Below, one piece after another: positions 36,615 to 44,174 of a stretch of 64,000 nucleotides of DNA. Source of the stretch: Paracoccus denitrificans. GTDB lineage: Bacteria; Pseudomonadota; Alphaproteobacteria; Rhodobacterales; Rhodobacteraceae. The stretch is taken from the NCBI GenBank assembly GCA_003240735.1, contig QFNE01000001.1, forward strand, positions 1 to 64,000, read 5' to 3'. Below the pieces are notes generated by a model that saw nothing but the letters and a program-made list of their open reading frames with translations, ran no database searches and was not told where the DNA came from. How positions within the stretch are numbered: the first letter of the stretch is position 1; every line of letters starts with the position of its first letter. Position numbers and translations under genes: made by a program.

Positions 36615-37924
36615 AGCTCGACTGGCTGACCGACCCCATCTCCCCGGACGACCCCTGTGGCCCCGATCTGGAGCAGGCCGGAGACGAGGCTTTTCTGGAC
36701 TACTACTATGAAGCAGAGTCGCGCCTGCCCGAGCGGTACTTCACCCCAGGCGTTCAGGGCGTGGGCAGCGAAGGCAGCGATGACGCGCTGTTCGATCCGC
36801 GTTCGATCAACATCCGGCGCGAACAGGACGCCATCGAGGCCTTGCTGCATCGCTCGCGCGATCTTCGCCTGCTCAGCCTGATGGCGCGGTTTCATATTCT
36901 GGCGGGACGACTGCCGGATTTTGCGGACAGCATCCAGGGCATCGCGACCCTTCTGGAAACGTGGCCCATCGAGGTGAACCCCGTGGCCGAACAGTCGCTG
37001 GCCGACCGCCGCGGAGCGCTGGATGAACTGGGCACGCAGACCACCGTCATTCAGCCGCTGCTGCACCTGTCGGTGACCGGCGCCGGGGAGGCGTCCCTTC
37101 GGCGCCACATGGCGGCGACCGGCGCCGTGCCGCGTCGCGACTCGGAAGAAGACGCGGACGCCGGGGCGATTCTGTCGGCACTGCGGTCACCTGTGAACAC
37201 GGCCTTGGTGGACAAGACCAATGCCGATGTCGGCCGCGCGATCGACGGGTTGACGCGGATCGTCGCGGCGACGGCCGCACATCCAACCCATCCGTTCAAG
37301 CCGAATGTCGAAGACACGATGCGCGTGCTGGGCGAACTTCAGGCGTTGATCCTTCAGGGTCGTCCGGACCTGACCCACCGGCAGGTCGAGGTTGCGACGC
37401 CCGCTCCGGCAACTGCGCCTGCACCCACCGCCGCGCCCAATACTGCCGCCACCAGCCACATCGCGACGCGGGCCGAAGCCAAGGCCGAGCTTGTGGCGGT
37501 CGAGACCTGGCTGAGCGAACGCGAGCCGTCATCCCCTGCCCTTCTGCTGGTGACGCAGGCCCGCCTGCTGATCGGCCGCCCCTTGGTCGAGGCCTTGGAA
37601 ACGCTGATGCCCGGCGACGCCGCGCGGGCCGTCATCGGGTTTTCGCCCGACACCGGGTTTGCGATGCCGATGGACCGGCTGCGGGCCTTGTCGCAAGCGG
37701 CCCTTGGACCCAGCACTGACGATACCGCCGACGCCCCGCCTGCCAAACCGGTCACCACCCGTCAGGATCTGTCAGCACGTCTGGTCGGAATCGAGGATCA
37801 CTTCCGCAGCCATGAGCCGGCCAGTCCGATTCCGATCCTTCTGGCCCGCGCACGCGCGTTTCTGGACAAGGGGTTCGAGGCGATCGTGGGCGAATTGATC
37901 CCGCGAACGCCACCGGCCGGGTGA
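36611..37924 (+). CDS. tssA: T6SS protein TssA (ImpA)
   Basis: 437 residues. The N-terminal ImpA_N domain begins WLTDPISPDDPCGPDLE. A Pro/Ala/Thr-rich linker near 260-285 separates it from a C-terminal helical part. TssA proteins cap or nucleate the sheath and tube during assembly. It ends 130 bases before tssB. Confidence 0.92.
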   Translation: MKLDWLTDPISPDDPCGPDLEQAGDEAFLDYYYEAESRLPERYFTPGVQGVGSEGSDDALFDPRSINIRREQDAIEALLHRSRDLRLLSLMARFHILAGRLPDFADSIQGIATLLETWPIEVNPVAEQSLADRRGALDELGTQTTVIQPLLHLSVTGAGEASLRRHMAATGAVPRRDSEEDADAGAILSALRSPVNTALVDKTNADVGRAIDGLTRIVAATAAHPTHPFKPNVEDTMRVLGELQALILQGRPDLTHRQVEVATPAPATAPAPTAAPNTAATSHIATRAEAKAELVAVETWLSEREPSSPALLLVTQARLLIGRPLVEALETLMPGDAARAVIGFSPDTGFAMPMDRLRALSQAALGPSTDDTADAPPAKPVTTRQDLSARLVGIEDHFRSHEPASPIPILLARARAFLDKGFEAIVGELIPRTPPAG

Positions 37925-37957
37925 CCCGGAACTTTGGCAGATGTTTGCCGCTTGATG

Positions 37958-37987
37958 TTGGCAAACGTATCAAAAGCGTCATATTAT
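37958..37987 (+). promoter_or_regulatory. Candidate promoter for tssB-tssC-hcp
   Basis: TTGGCA (37958-37963), an 18-base spacer and TATTAT (37982-37987) lie in the 130-base gap before tssB, the longest gap in the T6SS plus-strand run and visibly AT-rich. An inverted pair TTTGCC/GGCAAA and a repeated GATGTT(T/G)GC overlap the -35 and might be an operator. The predicted leader is about 60 bases. Confidence 0.45.
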
Positions 37988-38054
37988 GTAGGCCAGATTG
38001 ACTTGACGACCTTTTGACGCTTTTCTGCATTTCAAAGATCAAGGATTTCGCTGC

Positions 38055-38573
38055 ATGGCATCCGATAAATCGACCGATTACATCAAGCGCAACCGCCCGC
38101 CGCGTGTGCAGATCTCGTATGAAGATCCGTACGACAGCGAAAAGATGGTTGAACTGCCTTTCGTGATGGGGGTGATGTCGGATCTGTCGGGCAATGCCTC
38201 GCCGGTTGAAAAGGCCCCGATCGAGGAGCGTGGGTTTGTCGACGTGACGGCCGCTTCACTGGACGAATACATCGAAAGCGTGACCCCCGGTCTGACCTTC
38301 AACGCCGAAAACCGCATGGGCGGGTCGGAGCGGCTGGGCGTCAATCTGGAATTCCGCCAGATGGACGACTTCAACCCCGCCAATGTCGCTCGCCAGGTTC
38401 CGGCGCTGAAAAAGCTGCTGGAGGCACGGGAACATCTTGCAAACCTGCAGCGCTATATGAACTCCAAACCCAAGGCGCAGCAGCAGATCAAGCAGTTGTT
38501 GAACGACCCTGAACTGATGTCCGCACTGGCTCAGCGGGACTCGGGCAAGACCGACAGCGAAGGAAACGAATAA
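38055..38573 (+). CDS. tssB: T6SS sheath small subunit TssB
   Basis: 172 residues with the TssB/VipA/ImpB pattern: RVQISYEDPYDSE near the N-terminus and LPFVMGVMSDLSG. TssB and TssC form the contractile sheath that drives the Hcp tube outward. ATG 38055 follows AAGGA at good spacing. It is two bases ahead of tssC. Confidence 0.97.
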   Translation: MASDKSTDYIKRNRPPRVQISYEDPYDSEKMVELPFVMGVMSDLSGNASPVEKAPIEERGFVDVTAASLDEYIESVTPGLTFNAENRMGGSERLGVNLEFRQMDDFNPANVARQVPALKKLLEAREHLANLQRYMNSKPKAQQQIKQLLNDPELMSALAQRDSGKTDSEGNE

Positions 38574-38575
38574 GC

Positions 38576-40069
38576 ATGGCGCAACAGCCCCAGACGCAGA
38601 CCGTTGCTGCACCCGCCGGCCTGGCCGAGCTGGATGAGTTTTCCGACATCCTTCGCCAGACCATCAAACCGCGCAGCGACGTCGCCGCGCGCGAGGTGGA
38701 CAACGCCGTCGTCGCACTGGTCAACGAGGCGTTGCAGGACCAGACGCTGATTGCTGAAGACGTCATCGACACGATCGACGCGATGCTGGCCAAGATGGAT
38801 CAGCAACTGACTGATCAGCTGAACGCGATCATGCATCATGACGAATTCCAGAAGCTGGAAGCGTCATGGCGCGGGCTGGCATACACGATCAACAACTCGG
38901 AAACTGACGCGACGCTGCGGGTGAAGGTGCTGAACGCCTCCAAGTCCGAATTGCAGCAGATGTTCCGTCGCTATCCCGGCGCGAAATGGGACAAGTCCCC
39001 ATTGCACCAGAAAATCTACGAACAGGAATTCGGCACCTTGGGTGGCCGGCCGTTCGGGACATTGATCGGCGATTACTACTTCAGCCATTCGACTGCCGAT
39101 GTCGCGATGCTGCGCGAAATGGGGAAGATCGCCGCGGCCGCCCATGCGCCGTTCATTTCGTCCGCAGCACCCGAATTGCTGGGGATGGACAGCTGGACCG
39201 AGCTGGGCACCCCGCCCGATATTTCCGAGATTTTCGACACCCCCGAATATGCCGCATGGAACAGCCTGCGCGATTCGGAAAACAGCCGTTATCTGGCGCT
39301 GACCATGCCGCGCGTCCTGTCACGTGAGCCTTATGGCCAGAATTCCAACTCGGTGGTTGAGGAATTCAACTACGAGGAAGAGACCGACGGACACGCCGGC
39401 GAGAAATATGCGTGGATGAACGCCGCGCATGCCATGGCTGCCAACATCAACCGCGCGCACAAGGAACACGGCTGGACCGTGCAGATCCGCGGCGTGCAGT
39501 CGGGCGGTGAGGTCATGAGCCTGCCGACCCACACCTTCGATACCGGCGACGGCAAGAAGGATCTGAAATGCCCCACCGAAGTGTCGATCACCGACCGTCG
39601 GGAAGGGGAGCTTTCGAAGGCCGGCCTGATCGGGCTGATCCATCGCAAGCACACCGACAAGGCTGCGTTCATTGGTGCGCAGACCCTGTATCGGCCGAAG
39701 AAATATGTCAGCGAGTTGGCGACCGCCTCGGACAACATGTCCTCTCGTCTGCCCTACATCTTCGCCGTTTCGCGCTTCAGCCATTATCTGAAGTGCATGG
39801 TCCGGGACAAAATCGGGCAAAGCCCCGATCGGCTGCAATTGCAAACGCAGCTGCAGACCTGGGTCAACAAGTATGTTTCGGGTAACCCCGAGACGGCCAG
39901 CGAAAAGGAAAAAGCGAAAAAGCCTTTGGCTGGCGCCAAGGTGGAAGTCATCGAGGATGAAGAAAACCCCGGTTATTATGTCGGGAAGTTCTTCCTCAAA
40001 CCGCACTTCCAGCTTGAGGGAATGGATATCGGGATGAGCCTGGTGTCCAAGCTTCCCAAAGCAAAATGA
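38576..40069 (+). CDS. tssC: T6SS sheath large subunit TssC
   Basis: 497 residues, the normal length for TssC/VipB. Family features include WRGLAYTINNSETD near residue 95, FGTLIGDYYF and the SRFSHYLKCMVRDKIG block near the C-terminus. It polymerises with TssB; the C-terminal part is the ClpV-accessible surface in the family. It is followed by hcp after 41 bases. Confidence 0.97.
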   Translation: MAQQPQTQTVAAPAGLAELDEFSDILRQTIKPRSDVAAREVDNAVVALVNEALQDQTLIAEDVIDTIDAMLAKMDQQLTDQLNAIMHHDEFQKLEASWRGLAYTINNSETDATLRVKVLNASKSELQQMFRRYPGAKWDKSPLHQKIYEQEFGTLGGRPFGTLIGDYYFSHSTADVAMLREMGKIAAAAHAPFISSAAPELLGMDSWTELGTPPDISEIFDTPEYAAWNSLRDSENSRYLALTMPRVLSREPYGQNSNSVVEEFNYEEETDGHAGEKYAWMNAAHAMAANINRAHKEHGWTVQIRGVQSGGEVMSLPTHTFDTGDGKKDLKCPTEVSITDRREGELSKAGLIGLIHRKHTDKAAFIGAQTLYRPKKYVSELATASDNMSSRLPYIFAVSRFSHYLKCMVRDKIGQSPDRLQLQTQLQTWVNKYVSGNPETASEKEKAKKPLAGAKVEVIEDEENPGYYVGKFFLKPHFQLEGMDIGMSLVSKLPKAK

Positions 40070-40110
40070 TGAACTCTCTTAGATAACTTCTTTACCAAGG
40101 AGCGATTAAA

Positions 40111-40608
40111 ATGGCCGTTGATATCTTTCTGAAACTTTCGAACAACATCAAAGGTGAGGCGCAGGACGATACCCACCGCGACGAAATCGACGTTCTGTCG
40201 TGGTCGTGGGGCCTGACGCAATCGGGCACCACCCATATCGGTTCGGGCGGCGGCGGCGGCAAAGTCAACGTTCAGGACATCAGCCTGACCAAATACGTTG
40301 ACCGCGCCACCAACGACCTGATCAAGCGCTGTACTTCGGGTGAGCACATCGAAAACGGTGAACTGATCGTGCGCAAATCGGGCGGCACCACGCCGGTGGA
40401 ATACTTCCGCATCAAGCTGCAGGGGATCATGATCACCTCCTATCAGACCGGCGGCAGCAAAGACGGTCTGGACCGCGTTCAGGAATCGCTGAACCTGAAC
40501 TTCCGCAAGTTCGAGGTCGTCTACACCATGCAGGAAACCTCGGGTGCGGCCGGTGCCGAATCGATGGCCGGCTGGGACATCGCCGAGAACAAGGAATGGA
40601 CCGCCTGA
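40111..40608 (+). CDS. hcp: T6SS tube protein Hcp
   Basis: 165 residues. The family pattern is clear: MAVDIFLKL, DEIDVLSWSWG, TKYVDRAT and the late FRKFEVVYT strand. Hexameric rings of Hcp stack into the inner tube that carries effectors. It has a strong ribosome-binding site (CAAGGAGCG) and is followed at once by a strong terminator, consistent with high expression. No effector domain is fused to it. Confidence 0.97.
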   Translation: MAVDIFLKLSNNIKGEAQDDTHRDEIDVLSWSWGLTQSGTTHIGSGGGGGKVNVQDISLTKYVDRATNDLIKRCTSGEHIENGELIVRKSGGTTPVEYFRIKLQGIMITSYQTGGSKDGLDRVQESLNLNFRKFEVVYTMQETSGAAGAESMAGWDIAENKEWTA

Positions 40609-40630
40609 GGCGCAAGCCCGGCATCCAAGG

Positions 40631-40660
40631 AAAAGGCCGGCGCAGGACGCCGGCCTTTTT
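40631..40660 (+). terminator. Rho-independent terminator after hcp
   Basis: An 11-bp stem (40631-40641 with 40649-40659, core GGCCGGC) and a 7-base loop end in TTTTT. It divides the T6SS run into a tssB-tssC-hcp unit and a tssE-tssH unit unless transcription reads through. Confidence 0.85.
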
Positions 40661-40693
40661 AGGTGACCCGTCGCAGGGCGGACCGCTCCTTTC

Positions 40694-41260
40694 ATGACTG
40701 ACAGCACGCCTGACGACCGCCCGCACACCCGCGTCATGTCCCTGATGCACGTGTTTCGCGACGCCGCTGCCGCGGGAGACGCGCGAAAATCCGCTTCCAG
40801 TTTTCGCGAAGGCGACCGAGAGCTGAGCCGACGCAGTCGTCAGTTTCGCGAAGGCGCAGGAGAACAGGCGCTGCGGGAAAATCTGTCGTTCGACATTTCC
40901 AGCCTGATGAATACCGTGCGTCTTGACGCGGCTTCGGACCTTTCCGATGCGCCCTACGTCGCCAAGTCGGTGGTCAACTATGGATTTGCGGATATGTCGA
41001 GCCTGTCGCGGTCGCACGAGAACACCGCCCGCATGGCCGAATCGATCCGCCTGTCGCTGATGACCCACGAACCGCGCCTGGTTCCCGCCACGATCGAGGT
41101 CCGTGTCCGCGAAGACGCGGAGACCAGCGATCAGCGCATGTCCTTTGACATCACTGCCGAAATGCACGCGAGCCCCGCCGACATCCCCCTCGACTTCGTG
41201 GCCGAAGTTGATCTGGGTGCAGGCAAACTGCGTATGACCCGCTTGCAGGTGCAGAAATGA
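40694..41260 (+). CDS. tssE: T6SS baseplate subunit TssE
   Basis: 188 residues, in the gp25/gpW lysozyme-like baseplate family: LRENLSFDISSLMNTVRLD and the conserved VVNYGFADMSSLS segment. TssE sits in the baseplate wedge with TssF and TssG. It starts 34 bases after the hcp terminator with a poor ribosome-binding site; an internal ATG at 40736 is an alternative. It overlaps tssF by four bases. Confidence 0.93.
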   Translation: MTDSTPDDRPHTRVMSLMHVFRDAAAAGDARKSASSFREGDRELSRRSRQFREGAGEQALRENLSFDISSLMNTVRLDAASDLSDAPYVAKSVVNYGFADMSSLSRSHENTARMAESIRLSLMTHEPRLVPATIEVRVREDAETSDQRMSFDITAEMHASPADIPLDFVAEVDLGAGKLRMTRLQVQK

Positions 41261-43179
41261 AGAAGGACTTTCGGGACGTCTATAACCGCGAATTGGCGAT
41301 GCTGTACGAACGCAGCGCCGAGTTCGCTGCCGAGTATCCCGGCATCGCTGACCGCCTTGGCGGACTTCTGCGCGACAACGCCGACCCCGCCGTCGCGGGC
41401 CTGCTGGAAGGCACCGCCTTTTTGGCCGCGCGGGTCCAGCTGAAGCAGGACGAAGAGTTCCGCAATTTCACGACGGAGCTGCTGGAACAGATCTTCCCCG
41501 ACGCGCTGGCCCCGATTCCGTCAGCCATCCTGCTGCACGCACGCGCGCCGGCGGATCGTCTGGACCCGCAGAAGGGGTTGTCCTTTGCGCCGGGCAGTTA
41601 TCTGGACGCGCGGTTCGTCGATGCAGATCAGCGCGTGTCCTGCCGGTTCAGGTTGTCGGCGCCCCTGCATCTGTGGCCGCTGGAGACTGACGGCTGTGCC
41701 TATCTGAACGGTCAGGCCGCAGTGGGCGCGCTGGGTCAGGACCCCCATCCGGACACGCGGGCCGCGTTGACCATCGACATCCGGCGCGTCGGCGGCGGCG
41801 GTCGTGGCGGCAACTTTGCAGATATCGGCGCGAATGATCTGCCGATCCATCTGACCGGCGATCTGGCGCATGCCGTGCCGCTGTTCGAACAGATCCACTG
41901 CGACCGCGTCCGCGCCTTTGTCCGCTGGACCAACAAGCAAGGCGACGCGGTGTTTCTGGCGCTCCGTCCCGACCAGATCGAACAGATCGGCTTTTCCCCG
42001 GAGGAACGGCTGTTCCCCGACGAACGCCGCATCTTCGACGGCTTCGGCCAGTTGCGAGAGGCATTTGTCTTTCCGCGCAAGTATCTCGGTTTCCGCCTGA
42101 CCGACCTGCGCCCGATCCTGCAGCGTGCCCATGGCGACCGCGTCCAGATCGTTCTGGAGTTCGACACGTCGAACGAAACGCTGGCCGCCCGCGTGGGGCC
42201 GTCACACGTGCGCCTGCACTGTGCCCCTGCGGTCAACTTGTTCGAGGAAAGCTCGAACCAGGTTCGTCTGGACGGCAAGCGGCACGAGTACGTGGTGACC
42301 CCCGACGCAAGCCCGGTCACGCATTTTGAGATCAACCGCATCACGCAGGTCTTTGCGCATTATTCCGGTAACGCCAACAAGGTCGAGGTGCGCCCCCTTT
42401 ATGCGCTGCCCCGGGGCACAACGCCCGCCCGGCAGGCGCTGTACTACACGACCCGACGCAAGCAGCGCCGCCTGACCGACGCCGAGCGTCGCTTTGGCAT
42501 GCGCCATCGCTATCGCGGGTCGGAAACCTTCATCGCGCTTTACGAACCGCCTGCGACCGAGGTGCCCGACCGCGCCTTGCGTCTTCAGGTGCGGGCCCTG
42601 TGTTCGAACCGCCATCTGCCGGAATACCTGCCGATCGCCGGATCGGACGATTTCCATTTCACGGATGACGCCAGCGTCAGCCTGTCGGTTATCGCGGGTC
42701 CGACGCCGCCGCGCGAATCGATGACGGAAATCGACCGCCGTGCGCCCCACCGTGCGACGCAGGGCGATATCTACTGGCGTTTGATCAGCTATCTGTCGCT
42801 GAACCACTTTGGTCTGGACGACCGTGGCGGACGCGACGCAGCAGCCACGCTGCGCGAGATGCTGGGCCTTTTCGCCGACATCTCGGACGTGATCACCGAA
42901 ACCCAGATCGCGGGGATCACGGGGTTGACCACGCGCCCAGTCGTGCGGTCGATCCGTCGGGCCGACGGATATTTCCCGGCGCGCGGGTTGGAAATCGCGG
43001 TGACCTACAACGATGCGGCGTTCGAAGGATCGGGCATGATCGTTCTGGCGACCGTGCTTGACCGGTTCTTTGCCGAATACGCGTCAGTCAACAGTTTTAC
43101 CCAATCTGTCGCCATCAGCGAACAGCGTGGTGAAATCATGCGCTGGCCGCCCCGCACCGGCATAGGCCCCTTGCTGTGA
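41257..43179 (+). CDS. tssF: T6SS baseplate subunit TssF
   Basis: 640 residues, the usual TssF/VasA length. The N-terminus FRDVYNRELAMLYERSAEFA and ADRLGGLL are diagnostic. It forms the baseplate wedge (TssF2-TssG-TssE). It overlaps tssE and tssG by four bases each, so all three are translationally coupled. Confidence 0.96.
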   Translation: MKKDFRDVYNRELAMLYERSAEFAAEYPGIADRLGGLLRDNADPAVAGLLEGTAFLAARVQLKQDEEFRNFTTELLEQIFPDALAPIPSAILLHARAPADRLDPQKGLSFAPGSYLDARFVDADQRVSCRFRLSAPLHLWPLETDGCAYLNGQAAVGALGQDPHPDTRAALTIDIRRVGGGGRGGNFADIGANDLPIHLTGDLAHAVPLFEQIHCDRVRAFVRWTNKQGDAVFLALRPDQIEQIGFSPEERLFPDERRIFDGFGQLREAFVFPRKYLGFRLTDLRPILQRAHGDRVQIVLEFDTSNETLAARVGPSHVRLHCAPAVNLFEESSNQVRLDGKRHEYVVTPDASPVTHFEINRITQVFAHYSGNANKVEVRPLYALPRGTTPARQALYYTTRRKQRRLTDAERRFGMRHRYRGSETFIALYEPPATEVPDRALRLQVRALCSNRHLPEYLPIAGSDDFHFTDDASVSLSVIAGPTPPRESMTEIDRRAPHRATQGDIYWRLISYLSLNHFGLDDRGGRDAAATLREMLGLFADISDVITETQIAGITGLTTRPVVRSIRRADGYFPARGLEIAVTYNDAAFEGSGMIVLATVLDRFFAEYASVNSFTQSVAISEQRGEIMRWPPRTGIGPLL

Positions 43180-44165
43180 GCGTGCCGTCAGGCACCACCG
43201 ACGGCCCCGGCCTTCTGGCCGAGCTGCGCCGTCTGGAACGGGACGCCCCGTCCCGCCCCCGGATCGGGCGCCATATCCGGATGCGTGATGAGGTGGTCCA
43301 TCTGGGCCAGGACCCGCATCTGGCATTCCCCGCACAGGACATTTCCGAAAACGCGCCCGATGCGTCCGGCACGCCGCGACTGCGCGCGCCGTTTCTGGGC
43401 TTCTTCGGCCCCCACGGCGCCCTGCCGCTGAACACCACCGAAGAGGTGCTGCGCTGGTTCGAGCGGGGTGAAAAGTCCTTCGTCGGCTTCACCGACATCT
43501 TCGCCACGCGCTTTTTGCAGCTGTTTTTCCGGGCGTGGTCGGATGCCCGCGCGATCACCCAGTTCGACCACCCAGATGACCGATTTCAGTCCTATGTCGG
43601 CGCGGTCGCGGGGATCGGGACACCGGCATTTCTGAACCACGACGAACTGCCCGACACCGCCCGCCTGCCGCTGGTGTCGCTGTTTGGCGGCCGCGTGCGC
43701 AGTCCCGTTCGCCTGCGCCAGATGATCGAGGTCTATCTGAACGCCGACGTAACCGTCGAAGAACACGTGCCGTCATGGATGGCCTTCGATCAGGGTGACG
43801 TCACCCGGCTGGGCCAGCAAGGTTGCGGGCTGGGTCAGACGACCTATCTGGGCGCGCGGGTGCAGTCGGTCGGCGAAAAGATCCGCCTGCATATCCGCGC
43901 GCGGGATCTGGCCGACTATCGCCGGTATCTGCCCGGGCAGGCGGGCTATCAGCGTCTGGCCGATCTGGTCTTCTGGTATCTCGGCAAGACCTATGAGGTT
44001 GAGCTGGCGCTGTCTCTGCCCGCCGCCGCCATTCCGCAGGCGGGCCTTGGCGCGTCGGCCGATCTGGGCTGGATGGCCGCGCTGCCTCTTGCGACCCCCG
44101 CCCCCGCCAACAGCTTTACCGAGGCTGCGCGCTTTGCGCTCGACCCCGAACTTCACGCCGCTTAG
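43176..44165 (+). CDS. tssG: T6SS baseplate subunit TssG
   Basis: 329 residues from a GTG start that overlaps the tssF stop (GTGA). TssG/VasB features include FLGFFGPHGALPL and FLQLFFRAWSDAR. It completes the baseplate wedge and contacts TssK. Confidence 0.95.
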   Translation: MSVPSGTTDGPGLLAELRRLERDAPSRPRIGRHIRMRDEVVHLGQDPHLAFPAQDISENAPDASGTPRLRAPFLGFFGPHGALPLNTTEEVLRWFERGEKSFVGFTDIFATRFLQLFFRAWSDARAITQFDHPDDRFQSYVGAVAGIGTPAFLNHDELPDTARLPLVSLFGGRVRSPVRLRQMIEVYLNADVTVEEHVPSWMAFDQGDVTRLGQQGCGLGQTTYLGARVQSVGEKIRLHIRARDLADYRRYLPGQAGYQRLADLVFWYLGKTYEVELALSLPAAAIPQAGLGASADLGWMAALPLATPAPANSFTEAARFALDPELHAA

Positions 44166-44174
44166 GGACCCCTG

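Noticed and set aside
37934..37951. Sigma-54 promoter before tssB
   Set aside because: TTGGCAG...TTTGCC looks similar, but the GG and GC elements are nine bases apart instead of ten.
40111..40608. Hcp fused to an effector
   Set aside because: The protein has the standard ~165-residue length with no extension.
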